DNA of 64,000 nucleotides, from contig CM051516.1 in assembly GCA_028015205.1 (NCBI GenBank), positions 30,828,230 to 30,892,229 on the forward strand, in the 5' to 3' direction. How positions within the stretch are numbered: the stretch's first letter is position 1; every line of letters starts with the position of its first letter. Below are positions 12,035 to 24,329 of the stretch, one piece after another. A program made the position numbers and the translations under genes. Origin of the DNA: Mytilisepta virgata (lineage: Eukaryota > Mollusca > Bivalvia > Mytilida > Mytilidae). The notes beneath the pieces were generated by a model. That model was not told where the DNA came from and did no database searches. It was given only the letters and a program-made list of their open reading frames with translations.

Positions 12035-12149
12035 GTCCTTAATAGAATTTTGCAATTACAATGAAAAATATTAATTTTGAATGTAAATATTTTGACAAGG
12101 TCAATGATTTTTAACCATGGCTTTCATTGCTAATGAATTTATCTTAAAT

Positions 12150-12412
12150 CTGAAGCTGTTACCAGCCCACGAAGTTGAAGTTGTTGATGCTACACCTGTA
12201 AACCAACAGAGAAAACAAGTATCCTTACACGAAATAACTCAGTACCATTTGGAAAATGACTTTATTGAACCCAGTGAAAACAACTGATGCTCACCTTATT
12301 CTTGTTCCTAAACCAGCTGGAACGTTTCGTATGTGTACAGACTGCAGGATAGTAAACAGTCTTTCAAAAACTGTGATTTTTCAGCACAAAGTGATACCAT
12401 TTAACAGGAAAA
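12150..12412 (+). pseudogene. Ty3/gypsy reverse transcriptase N-terminal remnant
   Basis: Frame 1 reads 'HEVEVVDATPVNQ...YHLENDFIEPSENN' and then a TGA (12285-12287). A one-base shift continues as 'AHLILVPKPAGTFRMCTDCR' and 'IVNSLSKT'. This is the start of a gypsy RT (the 'IIEPS...VPKPDGTFRFCVDYRKVN' region). The catalytic YxDD block is absent because the match stops near 12412. Confidence 0.75.
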
Positions 12413-12790
12413 CATAACATTTCAGCGTTTATGGACAGCGAATTTCAGGAATCGATTCTGACATCCTAAAATATGAATGTGCAGGTTGTTTGGACAAATG
12501 GCTGAGAGTTACCCATTTCAGCCATTTTTATGTGAATTCTGTAAAAATAATCTAATATTAGTCCTTCAATATTATATATTTATCAAAATATAATAAACAT
12601 GCAAGCTGAAACACAAAACCCAAAAATGGTAAAGTAAGGTTTTTTTCAAAAACAAATAGATAAAATGCTCATTTTCACACTTGAAATTTGAAAATATGAG
12701 AATTTCTGACAAAAAAAAAGATTTCAGTTTTCATGGCAACAGAATAATTGTAATACTAAAGGGAACAAATATATCTAAGGAGCAAAAAAG
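12413..12790. other. AT-rich intergenic, nothing recognised
   Basis: No ORF, RNA gene or repeat could be supported here. Confidence 0.4.
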
Positions 12791-12794
12791 AAAA

Positions 12795-13255
12795 AGAACA
12801 AAAAAAAAAAACACAATCCATTAGACAGACAAACCTGGGAGACAAATGTACAAACGCAAGCACAGCAAATGAATTATGAAATTTGGAAAACAATGGACAA
12901 CACGAACTCCTATAAAAAAACTAGGAGTGAAATCAGGTGCTCCAGAAGGATAAGCAGTTCCTACTCCATATACGGAATCCGTCGTGATGTTCAACAAAGT
13001 AAATCCGGTTGATAAGTCACAAATCGGCGGAGGTACATGAAATGTTAAGACAGTGGGAACTGGTCTAACATCATCTTCGATATTGGAACACTGTAACGGT
13101 AAATCAATTAGTGATGACGACCAACGTTATGATCAACTTATCCCTGATAAAACCCAGGTTATGAGCAGCTTTTTTGACAACTGTAATCCTCTTTATCGAA
13201 AGTCATGGTAACTCATGCATGCCAATGAACATCAGATAAGCTGAAAAACGTAGAC
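12795..13255 (-). mobile_element. Penelope-like element 3' fragment (antisense)
   Basis: Read on the minus strand, the right part matches the C-terminal coding end of the element seen at 39540-39770, and the left part is the 3' UTR. The UTR carries a 'cttctggagcacctga' block also present at about 7560 in the plus-strand Penelope copy ('cttccggagcacctga'). Coding is broken by several indels. Confidence 0.6.
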
Positions 13256-14140
13256 GCCATATGCATAATTTGTTTATGTTTAACATTCTTCATCGATGTT
13301 TTAATTTATTTATGCACAAGTTAATTTTGAAAGTATGCATTTTATGATTATTCTGATCCTTACAGAGAATAACTCGAAACCGAAATATAATTCATTACTG
13401 ATTTTTTCATTCCAAAAATCACACAGCATTTCTAATAAACATTTTTTTTCTTTTTTATGTAGAAGCCTTATCAAATATACGAAGGGGAATTTATACCATC
13501 TCCCCCAAACATGTACATGGAGCATCATTAGGTGTTTATTGGAATAGGAGAATGCAATCATGGACGAGGAATACACACCAAGACGCTTATTGGAGAATCC
13601 ATTTTGTTGATGGACTGATGTTCATTAATTGGGTCAAAGTTTACCACTGTAAAGGTATACTTATAAGATTTGTAAAGAAAGCTATTTCATTTTTCATGAT
13701 TAGTTCAGAAGCAAGAAGACCTAGAGCACTCAGCAGTGATATTTGGTTTAAAGATTCTGTTAATATGACACATCACTAAACGGAAAAATGGATAAAAGGA
13801 AAGGTCATTCATTCAACGCAACCCAACAGACAGAACCCCGTACAAAAATAACATAAAAGAGCACAAAACACAAAGAGATAAACACAAAAGAGAGTCAGGA
13901 TAGTCTGACGTGGTGTAGACACTGAACAATGGTGGGGTTAAAGCGGTTATATGGGTACCCAAACCTCTTCTCATCGAAGACTCTGGTGTATAAAATATTT
14001 TTTAAAACCAACCCCAATCCTAACCATTACCAACAAAGTGACCCCTAGTTAAAACTGCAAAAATTTGTGGGACGGTACATAAACCTTGAACATATTTTCA
14101 TGGTTGAGTTAAACTTGAACCCAACTTTCGTGATTATGAC
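13256..14140. other. No recognised feature
   Basis: Contains several short overlapping ORFs on both strands (13310-13779) that resemble no family known to me and have no clear splice context. Confidence 0.4.
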
Positions 14141-14460
14141 AGATTCTCAGTAACTTTATTAAGATGTCTCAACTGTATTTAGTCTGTGTGTTCCTCTTGA
14201 TGTGTACATGGGAGTCTGACATGTCATGTGACCCTGACCTAATTTTTACGATCCGTTGATTCAAATCCAGTTTTCTCCAGCAACTGTAAGTAAGTATGTT
14301 TCCAAGTAACCGTAAGTGACAGCTCAACTATATTTGGTCTGTGTAATCGCGCAAGGTGTAAATGATTTCTTTTGACATTTGGATGTATCAAACTTGGTAA
14401 AATTTGGACGAATTTTGTCTTTTCTGGCAGAAAATATAGTTTTATCATTGCAGTGCAGGA
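14141..14460. repeat. Diverged minisatellite related to the 24330-25900 array
   Basis: Shares phrases such as 'agtctgacatgtcatgtgaccctgacc', 'cagcaactgtaa' and 'tatttggtctgtg' with the array at 24330-25900, but is more diverged. Confidence 0.5.
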
Positions 14461-17400
14461 AGGCTATTTTCAGAAAATTGGTTGGAGTAAGCATCATAAT
14501 TTTTGAGGAGATGTGACAACATTTCCTTTGGGGTCTCGCGTGAATTTTGACCAAACTTTCAAAGAAGAATTGTAAATACAATACGAGAATGACAGTTGTT
14601 CCGAGAACAATTGCAAGGTCTTTCCTTTCCAAACTTTTCAGATTATTTAAGTTTTGGGAAAAAAGAAAATGTCATAAACAGATATATAAAACACCTATAA
14701 ACCAAAAATTTTTAGATGTCTTTCTGTTTGATAGTCAGTTTCTGAGCAACTTTATTGTTTTGCACTAATAACGTCAAAAAACGTCATTCGTATGAACTTC
14801 AAAACTACCGATTTTAGACGTTTTCATGGGTAATAACATTGTCACAATAATTAACATTCCAATATATTAAAACGTTTATAGAAATAACAACGTCCGCAAA
14901 AATTACGTCATCAAACGTAGTGCCAGAATTTTACACTTTAAATACTTGAAATTGCTTTCAATATTTGAAAAACCCTTAAAAAGTGTGAAAACGTGCAAAT
15001 TTCTTAGTCTAGGTCATGACTTTGACCTTTGAACTATTTCAAGGTCATTGGTTACTCATATCATTGGAAAAGACCCCATGTCTTTATCATGTACCGTCGT
15101 CAAGTTATAAACGAAAAACCTTAAATATGAAATTTTTAGGGGCCATAATTCCCATTTGATAACGTCATACAAATACATGTATAACAAAGTTGTGTCTCAA
15201 TGTTTTAAACATTTTCACCATTGCATTTCAATGGCTATCTTCAACCATTTCAAAGGATAAGTGATAACAAGCAAATGTCAAAAATTAGAACGTGACCTTG
15301 ACCTTTGACCTTGACTCCATTTTGAAGGTTACCCACCCGTCAAAAGTCCCCATGCCTTTATAATATATCATTGTTGAGAAATAAACGAAAAACCAAAACA
15401 TTAAACGTACTAGGGGCAATTATGCCTATAAGATGATATCATACAACTTTCGTCTAAATGTAACAAAGCTACAAATGTAGGTCTCAACGTCCTTAACATT
15501 TTCTCTGTTACATTTTATCAGCTATCTTTTACAGTTTCAGAGAAGAAGCGATAACAAGCAAAAGTCAAATTTATAACGTGACCTTAACCTTTGATCTTGA
15601 CCTCATTTTACCTGTTAGGGGTCATGGACCCTAAATACAAAGTTTCATGTTGATATCTCAAATTTAACTAACAATTTGAATGATACACCTCCCATGAAAT
15701 GTCAGATCCTTTCCGGCCAAATGTAACAAAGTTGCGCACAGATAACCAGAATAAATTACCATTTTTGAGGAGTAGTGATAACAAGAATAAGTGTTACAGT
15801 GGAGATAACTCTTACATGGGACATAGAAACCTTAGTGGTGTGAACCCTAGATATCCAATGTCTGACCGACCCTTCATACCAAAGAGCATTGTGATATGTT
15901 GCAAAACAAATTAGTGGCCTTTTTGAAATTTCTAAGAAGAAAAAAAAGAATAATAATCACCAGAAGGACAATTGTTTCCTTTCCAAACATTTCAGAATAT
16001 TACATAACTTTCGGAAAAAAAAAAACATCAAAAATAGATACATAAAACACCTACAAACCAAACGTTTTAGATGTTTTTTTCTGTTTGATAGTCAGTTTAG
16101 ATGATACACCAAAAGTCAAAGTTGCTTAAAGGGAAATAAGTCCCATGAAATCACATCAGATCCTTTCCAGTCAAAATTTAAACGTAACAAAGTTGCGCAC
16201 AGATACTATAAAAGGTTTAAGGACGATATCTTTTACAGTTCCTGTGGAGTACTGATAACAAGCATAAGTGTAACAGGGGAGATAACTCTTACGGGTAAAT
16301 AGAAACCCTTGTACGAGTAAAAGTTAGATATCCAATGTCTGAACGGCCCTTCATACCAAACCTCATTGTGATATGTTTAAAATTAAATTGGAGAGCTCAT
16401 TTTGTAATTTCTAAGAAGACAAAAAAAAGACAATTGTTCTGAGAACAATTGCAAAGTCTTACGTTTCTAAACATTTCAGAATATTACATTAGTTTGGGGA
16501 AAAAGAAAACGTCATAGACACATACATTTGTGTACATAAAACGTCTACAAACCAAACGTTTTTAGACGTTTTTCTGTTTGATAGTCATTTTGTGATAATT
16601 TGTACTGATTTGCACTATAAACGTCAAAAACGTCAGTAATATGATCTTAGAAATTGACAATTCTAGACGTTTTCATGGGTTGTAACATTGTCACAATAAT
16701 CAACATTCCAATATATTCAAAACGTCTAAAAACGTCTACAGAAATAACGTCAACAAACGTTGTGCCTGAATTTTACGCTTTCAATGTCTTTAATTGTTTT
16801 TAAAACCCTTAACAAGTGTGAAAAAAATGACCTTGACCTTTAACCTTTTTCAAGGTCATTGGTCGCTGAGGTCATTGCAGAAGACCCCATTCCATTATTA
16901 TATACCATCGTCAAGTAATAAACGAAAAAAGTTTGAACCTTCTAGGGGCAAATACTCCCATAAGATGACGTCATACAACTTTACCCCAATTTAAAAAAGA
17001 TGTGTCTCGATGTCCTAAACATTTCCAACATTACATTTCCTTGGCTATCTACAACCATTTCAGAGGAGCAGTGACAACAAGCTAATTCCAAAAATTAGAA
17101 CTTGACCTTGACCTTTGACCTTGTCGCCATTTTGAAGGTTATCAATCGTTGATGTCAAAACAAAAAAACCCGTGCCTTTATCCTTACCATTGTTGAGAAA
17201 TAAACGAAAAGCCGAAAATTTAAACGTTCTAAGGACAATTACGCCTATAAAATGACGTCATACAACTTTTATTCAAACATAACAAAGCTAGGTCTCAATG
17301 TCCTTAACATTTTCTCCATTACATTTTATCAGCTATCTTTTACCGTTTCAGAGGAGAACCGACAACAAGCAAATGTCAAAATTTAGAACGTGACGTTGAC

Positions 17401-17794
17401 CTTTGACCTTGACCTCATTTTACTTGTTAGCGGTCGTGGACCCTAAATACAAAGCTTCATGTTGATATCTCAACTCTAACTAACAATTTGTATGATACAC
17501 CAAAAGTGAAAGTCGTTTAAAGGGAAATAACTCCTATGAAATTTTGTCAGATCAAATGTAACAAAGTTGCGCACAGATGAACTGAAGCCATTGCAAAAGG
17601 TTTCATGTCGATATACGGTTTCGGAGGGGAAGCGCTAACAAGCTTAATATTGACAGGGGAGAAAAAACTTACATAGTTCATAGAAACCCTTAGCAGGGTA
17701 AACCCTAAAAAGCCAATATCTGACCAAACATTGATACCAAATATCATAATGATATGTTGCGAAACATATCGAAGTGGGCCATTTGAAATTGGCA

Positions 17795-17995
17795 GAAAAA
17801 AAAATAATCAGAAGAAATACAGAAAGGTCTTTCCATTTGGAATAGGAAAGGCCTTAATAATCAGAAGAAATACAGTAAGGTCTTTCCTATGTAAAGGAAA
17901 GACCTTAATAAGAATAAGAATAATCACAAGGAATACAGTCAGGTCTTCCCGTTGGTAACGAGAATAAATGTAAGGTCTTTCCATTCCATTTGGAA
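17795..17995. repeat. Cluster of AAGGTCTTTCC / GGAAAGACCTT hairpins
   Basis: Several copies of AAGGTCTTTCC occur, some directly opposed to the reverse complement. The best is at about 17877-17909, an 11-bp stem with a short loop. The word also marks the start of each 1.8-kb unit. Confidence 0.7.
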
Positions 17996-18359
17996 GCTTG
18001 TTATGACACCTCTTTAAGTCAATTAAGTATTGCATATTTTCTTGCTTGATTACTTTAAAAGGCAGAAAACCTACACAAAAAAGTTAAAAAGAGAAAGTTC
18101 ATTATCTAGGACATGACCTTGATCTTTGACCCTATAACCTTTTTCAAGGCCAATGATCCCTTGTGTCATTTCAAAAGACCCCGTGCCTATACTATATACC
18201 ATTATCAAGTTATATATGAAAAACTTAAATTTTATGTTCTAAGAACAAAACTTCCTGTAAGATGACGTCATACGACTTTGACCTTAATGTATCAAAGTTG
18301 CGTCCTAATGTCCTTGACATTTTTCCCATTACATTTCATAAGCTATCTTCTACCGTTTC

Positions 18360-18709
18360 GAACCGCCTCGGTGGTAGCGTGGTCGCCCCGAGTGCGGAAG
18401 GTCGCGGGTTCGATCCCCGGCCGGGTCAAACCAAAGACATTAAAATTGGTATTTGCTGCTTCTCCGCCAAGCACGCGGCATCTAGGAGTAAGAGCAAAGA
18501 CTGGTCGGCTCGGAGTCAGTATAATGTGTCCGAGTGAGGTGATATGTCTTCCTGCGGACAGTTACCTCGTGAGCTAGCACATTAAAAATCTGACTTAGCG
18601 TGTCGATCTAGTACAAAGCAGGGATCATATTCATTATCATATCAACATGTTCTCGTCCTGATATGCACCTGGTTGCCACTGGACGTTCAACAATAATTCA
18701 TCCATCCAT
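18360..18709 (+). mobile_element. tRNA-derived SINE with 10-bp target duplication
   Basis: A 350-bp insertion bounded by the duplication CTACCGTTTC (18350-18359 and 18710-18719). The head has Pol III promoter boxes: box A-like 'tggtagcgtggtcgcc' (about 18371) and a perfect box B core GGTTCGATCC (about 18407). It ends in a (CATC)n-type tail. It interrupts the host repeat phrase 'taccgtttcag' that is intact in neighbouring units. The head is tRNA-like but is not a functional tRNA gene. Confidence 0.9.
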
Positions 18710-19620
18710 CTACCGTTTCAGAAGAATACTGATTATAAGCAAAAGTCAAAATTTAGAATTTGACCTTGACCTTTGACTTTGACATTATTTTTCTTGGAAT
18801 GGCTTGTGGAGCTAAACTATAAAGTTTCATATTGATATCTGACCCTTAACCTTACTTTTGACCCTTAAAGTCTTTCGTCTAGATTTTGATGGAGTTATGC
18901 CCCTTGAAGGGGTCAACAAATCTCTTTGGACCAAATGTAATGAATCATCTGTCTGTGTAGCTGAACATTTTCCACCCTTAAGTTTTAATGTATCTGTTGC
19001 GATTTCTGAGTTTAAATGATAACAAGGGTTACGTAATGGAAAAAAGTTCGATAACTCAGTGTCGACTTCGAATAGATTTTAACACACCGGTTTCATACAA
19101 GAAGATTTGTAATGATATATCGTAAACTGTTTATACAGAAAGAACGTGAAAGTTGGCGGAAAAAAAAACGAGAAGGACAATTTTTCCAAGAACAATAGTA
19201 AGGTCTTTCCTTTCCAAAGTTTTCAGATTATTACATAACTTTGGGGAAAAATAAAACGTCAAAAATACAGCTATAAACCAAACGTTTTAGACGTTTTTCT
19301 GTTTGATAGTCAGTTTATGATCAACTTTACTGTTTTGGACTAATAACCTCAAAAAACGTCATCTATATGACTTTATAAATTAACGATTTTAGACGTTTTC
19401 ATAGGTGCTAGCATTGTCACAATAATTAACATTCCAATATATTAAAAACGCCCAAAAAAACGTCTACATAAATAACAACGTTTTCAGAAATGACATCATC
19501 AAAGTATTTTGTGAATTTTACACTTTAAATACATGAAATTGCTTTAAAAATTTTAAAAACTCTTTAAAAAGAGTATGAAAAAATGCTAAATTTTTAATCT
19601 ATGTAATGGCTTTGACCTTT

Positions 19621-20820
19621 GACCTTGTGACCTTTTACAGTTAAAAGAGTAATCTGTTTGAGAAAAATGTACAAAATGTCAAAATCGTAAGATCACTGCT
19701 TAAAGGACTTGCTGATCTTGGCATTTATGCTTGTCCGGTTATATTTTGAAGACTTTGGCACATTACATGGAGAGTGTTAATACAAAAAATATTTCAGTCA
19801 GAGCTCCAGATAAGATTTCGTCAATTGGATTATTTATACTCCTGTCTTTTTGAATAAAATGGGTGAAAGATTTTTCCATTTGCTTTGTAATATCAGTTTC
19901 ACTTCTCTGATAAATTTTTTAACGGGTTTTTTCACCCACTCAAGCAGATATCTATTGGGTGATTTAGACGGCTTTCAATTTCAATGGTGATCATGGGAGA
20001 GTTGATGTGATAAATGTTTCTAATCATTGAAAATACAGATATTTGATTATGACATGAATAATGTCACCAACATATTCCTCTTTAAACAGGCAAACATAAG
20101 GTGGTTACACAAAGCTGACAGAGCTGTATGGTTAGTACATCTACATGCTGGTGATGCTGCAGGCACAAACTATCAACCAACCAAGAGAATGCACATTCTG
20201 CTAGCTAGCTAGTCCAGATAATCCTAAGGCCATTTACATTTGGACTTGTTTTAGACCATCAAAGAAGTTGCATAAAAATTATAAATAACCTACTTGGAGG
20301 CATAATTATTTGGACTATCTGCTGGCAGAAACTAAAATTTATGCTAAAACTGTTTTTAGATTATTATTGTAGACTAAATAAAAAAAAATAAAACTTGCAT
20401 TTGAGTGAAAATCTATTACTAGTAAGGGAAATTTACAGGAGCATACCCAGGAATTGTGTGGGGCGTGTATATAAACGAGGGGTCTGGGGACCAGAGGATC
20501 GAAACTCCTAGAAAGTACGTATATACTGGCATTTGATTTTTTACATGCTGATGTCTGATCATTATTTCATTTCAATTTATATTCTTCTACTTTCCCCTTA
20601 CACGCCTTTTAGAATTAGAAGGAAATAGGGGGTCAGTAAAAATACATGTAGCAGGTAATATACCGATTACAGAGCTCACCTTTTTCTGCAACAAAGTTCA
20701 TGTGGGGCCTTTTAGTAATTGAGAATAATGAGGGGCGACAGGACCCGTGGTTCTGGGACTAATATATAAGTCTCAGGGTGGTTGTAAGCTTTAAGGGGTT
20801 ATTTTGAAGCATCATCTCTC
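19621..20820. other. No supported gene
   Basis: AT-rich sequence. An open segment at 20092-20212 follows an AG but has weak support. Nothing else recognised. Confidence 0.4.
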
Positions 20821-20981
20821 GTATGATCTATGGAAGTAACCAAAACAATAAAAACAAACAGGTATGGTAAAATGTTTTCATCTTCATGTGGTGTTAAACA
20901 GGGCGATGTTTTAAGCCTCTTCTCTTCAATATTTTTATTGATGGTATAGTTGATAAACTAAAGATTCCTGAAACTGAACCC

Positions 20982-21332
20982 GTGATGGTGGGTTATACTA
21001 AGATAAATGCTCTGCTGTATGAAGATGACATTGTCTTATTGTCTTCTACTCTCTCAGGGTTTCAAAGACTTCTTGGTACTTGGAAACTGAAAGTTAATAC
21101 TAAAAAATCTAAAGTTATGGTGTTCAATTCAAACGGTATATCTCATTTAAATGAATTTTGTCTGAAAGAGAAAACTTTGGAAACTGTTAGTTTCTATAGC
21201 TACTGTTATCTTGGAATACAGATGAAATACAATGGAGACCTTCAGCTGTCGATAAAACACTTAGCCGACAAAGCTTTGAAAGCATTGTTTAAAGTAAAGA
21301 AATCGATAGGGCTTGATAGTCCATGTAACTGA
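20982..21332 (+). pseudogene. LINE reverse transcriptase fragment (YEDD)
   Basis: 116-residue open fragment with the RT palm: 'ALLYEDDIVLLSS' where YADD is expected, then 'WKLKVNTKKSKVMVF' and a 'YLGIQM' block. The alanine-to-glutamate change in the metal-binding box and the flanking frameshifts make it inactive. Confidence 0.8.
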
Positions 21333-21688
21333 CTGGAAATGCTATTTGATACTCTGGGAGTACCAATTATATTATATAGTTGTGAAGTTTGGGTATTACT
21401 CACCTTATTTAAAGATTCAAGTCAAGTCCATTCGAACACATTCACTTATTGACTTAAAATTTATAAAAGAATGTCTGGGGTACACTACAAAACACACAAA
21501 TTCAATATTCAGCTGTGAAATACTTCCTACATGTTAGAAGCTCCCCAAACACAAAAAAATAACCCCTGTCTATTAGGGTTGAAAAATACTTTGGATAATA
21601 TTGGGTTTAGCTTTATCCCAAATAGTAACACAGATGCTATTAAACGAAATCTGGGTAATATCAGACAAGAATTGATGATAGTGCCAAG

Positions 21689-22409
21689 TGTAACCCTATA
21701 GCTCGCGATCGTCTTTTTGAATGGCTAGTACTTCACACTGTGTTCTATAAAAGTCTTTAATGTTAACTACACTAAACAAATCTGTATATAAATTCCAAGT
21801 GAAACAATAAACAGCAAACAGATAATAATAGCTATGTCTCTAGCCAGTATTTCGAGGCACGGTCTCTTTTTTAACTTCACGCTGGGTTCTCTTTTTATAC
21901 TCTTTTAGTCACGTTCCCAAACACGGGACCCATTAATTAATATATCGGCAATTAAAAATACAAGTAAACAAATCAAACATAAAAAAGGTACCATAAAAAA
22001 TATAGGTAAACAACCCAAACATAAAATAGGTACCATTAAAATGAAAAATCATTTAAATATTCCTCGCTGACCGGAAAACATAGGTGGTCATCACTATCTC
22101 TTTAGTTAACCCTTTTGATCAGTAATAAAGTCCACTATATATTTACGATATACAATATTCATAAGCAAAAAGAGTTAGAGGATAGAAATAAGAGAAAGTA
22201 CAACAAGTTCAAAATTTACTATATGTCACAAAATACAATAATTATATAAAACACAATAAATAATCGGGATGAAGGCTTATTTAGATTAGATTATAAACTA
22301 ATGAGTATCAATCAGTTTTACTATCTACATCTCACGTGTGGTAGTTTATTGTATATACGTTTTAAAAGTGTTACTTGGATAAAGTGTTGATGATTCGGAC
22401 ATGTTTACA
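21689..22409. mobile_element. Foldback TIR transposon, copy 1 (right arm deleted)
   Basis: Bounded by CAAG on both sides (21685-21688 and 22410-22413). It begins TGTAACCC and ends GTTTACA. Bases 21689 to about 22148 are the reverse complement of 27115-27548. Bases about 22153-22400 match 26873-27112 in the same orientation. The parsimonious ancestor is arm(rc)-core-arm; this copy lacks most of the right arm. The arm carries TATAAAAAG, read outward (leftward here). No transposase is present. Confidence 0.75.
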
Positions 22410-22949
22410 CAAGCAAGCCAGGGGAAGTAGCATAAATACCTCCCCAAAGTGGAATTTTACTGTCAAGTAAATAAGAAAAACTCGAGAGCTTTATACGTTG
22501 ATTTACTCAAAATCTCCTATTTAAAAGATGAGACTTGGTGCTTATAAACTGGATATAGAAACGGATAGATACCACAGTCATGACAGTTTAGAAAGAAATA
22601 ATAGACTTTGTCTCTTTTGTAACACAAATCAAATTGAGGATGAAATCCATTATTTATTTAAATGTTAAAAATATCATGGAGAAAGACATATTTTTTTCCA
22701 ACAGCTGAAAACTGTTATGCCTAATTTTAATATTAGTTCAATAACCCATAATCCATGGATATTGTTTAAAATATGAATATGTGTTGAAAATATTATCAAA
22801 ATATGTAACATATAAAACATGCTTCTCGATAAGAGGAAATTAGAAGTTCCTACAATCATGACAATAGTATATATCACTTTATGCGTACATTGTATCTCAT
22901 TTATTTATTTTAACAAGTTCACCAATTTCATAAGTCATTTTGTTATGTT

Positions 22950-23000
22950 GATACACACACACACACACACACACGTGTGTGTGTATGTTTATATATATGT
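22950..23000. repeat. (AC)n-(GT)n microsatellite
   Basis: A CA run passes directly into a TG run, giving a self-complementary dinucleotide repeat inside the 3' part of the LINE. Confidence 0.9.
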
Positions 23001-23675
23001 GTTTGTGCAAATAAATATATTGTATTGTATTGTATTTAATTTAAAGTTATTATCCAACCCAGTGATAAAACCTCGTCCTGACAAAATATAAAGTCATTTA
23101 GATATGCAAGAAATGTAAATTTAAAGTTTTGTATATAAATATGATATAGATTTTGATTAAATTGGCATTAAAACGTTCCACTTTTATAATGGAAGTCAAT
23201 GATAAAACCCGAGGATTCTGTATTGCTTTCGCCTCAATGTTTTTTACCTCCTTCAGTGCCACGTTAGTGGTCCAGGATCCAGGATGAATTAGAGAATTGG
23301 GAATTTAATATTTATTTCGACGGGTTTCCATTCATGATTAGACCATTCTTTTGCGGGAATTAGATCAGACCCCACCAATGCACCAATTGAATGGGAAAAC
23401 ATAGGTCACAGCCAGTATTTGAGGCATTTTGCCATTTTGGTACGAAACTTTTAAACTGATACATATCAGGTGACATTTATAACGAGACAAAAATTGGTTA
23501 GCGGGAAACTATATCGAATCATATTTAAATTTAAATTTTTCCGTATAACGGAGCACATGGTTTGAATCCGAGAGATTCCGAAAGCTTAATTGTTTACTGC
23601 CGATGATTTTTAAAAATGCGTTTTTAACACCAATTAAAGTAAAAGAAATGGGTTAAAACGACGAAGCCTCTTGTT

Positions 23676-23771
23676 TATTTGCGTAATTGGTCAAATATAA
23701 TGGGTCATCAAACGCTTGACCATAATTTTTATTGCGTTTTGTCAACTTTTAATTGAGTAATTACGCAAATA
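23676..23771. repeat. Short inverted repeat, 13-bp perfect arms
   Basis: TATTTGCGTAATT (23676-23688) is matched by its reverse complement at 23759-23771. A nested GGTCAA/TTGACC pair lies inside. It could be a tiny TIR element. The surrounding 23040-24050 is otherwise unrecognised. Confidence 0.6.
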
Positions 23772-24099
23772 CGTAGCTTATGATCTGGAGATCTGTATTC
23801 AGTGTCAAATGTCTACATTTGTATACAGCCAAAGACGTGACCAATAATCTGCACACTTTTCTTCGGCAGATTACGTTTCAGTAGGTACATAAAGACTCAA
23901 ACTAGTATAACGACAAACATTAAAAACAGAACAATCAGGTCTTCAGCTGAGACATTGCTGCTTCTTTTCATTTTTACTAGCATGAAGCTATCCCGCAATT
24001 TGTAATTTATTTCAAAATAATGTGTTGAATTTATTTATAATTTATCTTTATGGAGACAAAATAGAAACAGCAATATGTTTTTGTTGAAGACGGAAAAGG

Positions 24100-24240
24100 G
24101 ACCAGGCAAGGAAAGAGGGGAGGGGGGCTGGGGGTTGTGGTCTAAATCGTAAAACTTGAACAGGGGAAAGGGAAGACGAAAAGTCGTGAGGGCGAGATAT
24201 AAGTATTACTTTCCGGCGGCGGCGACGGCGGCGTAAACTT
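24100..24240. repeat. G-rich and CGG-rich low-complexity segment
   Basis: Runs of G around 24117-24140 and a CGG/CGA repeat at about 24214-24232 stand out from the AT-rich surroundings. No CpG-island gene start is evident. Confidence 0.5.
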
Positions 24241-24329
24241 TTTAAAATTTTTAATTACACATTTAATTATAACACATATAATACCTAAAATTAAGATTTA
24301 TAGTCCATCGATAGCATATCGTATAAGGG

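Larger units (their letters stand above)
14540..19620. repeat. Large tandem repeat block, unit about 1.84 kb, at least three copies plus a partial
   Basis: Landmark segments recur in order. 'gacagttgttccgagaacaattgcaaggtctttcc' types start at about 14560, 15965 (truncated), 16430 and 19170. The 'gttttcatgggt...aacattgtcacaataat' landmark is at about 14820, 16670 and 19395. 'ctttgacctt' and 'aaaccttt/aagttgcgcacagat' blocks lie within each unit. The 14820 to 16670 interval is about 1.85 kb. The next interval is longer because it holds a SINE and a hairpin cluster. Units are rich in ACGT/AACGTC words. No credible gene is present. Confidence 0.7.
20830..23037 (+). mobile_element. Second LINE family, degraded, split by a foldback transposon
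   Basis: The left part (20890-21688) holds RT blocks 'GVKQGDVLS', a degraded 'YEDDIVLLS' catalytic box and 'WKLKVNTKKSKVMVFNSNG'. The right part (about 22414-22790) holds a C-terminal cysteine region 'RLCLFCNTNQIEDEIHYLFKC'-like. The 3' end is AT-rich with a (TTGTA)n-type tail near 23010-23037, typical of such LINEs. A 721-bp foldback element (21689-22409) sits between the halves with a CAAG duplication. Internal stops and the YADD to YEDD change indicate an inactive copy. Confidence 0.75.

Noticed and set aside
18360..18440. tRNA-like sequence with box A and box B
   Set aside because: It is the head of a SINE with target duplications and a simple-repeat tail. The acceptor stem does not close as in a real tRNA gene.
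20027..20212. 61-codon ORF following an AG acceptor-like site
   Set aside because: The pyrimidine tract is weak, the frame ends in a short CTAG repeat, and nothing in the peptide is recognisable.
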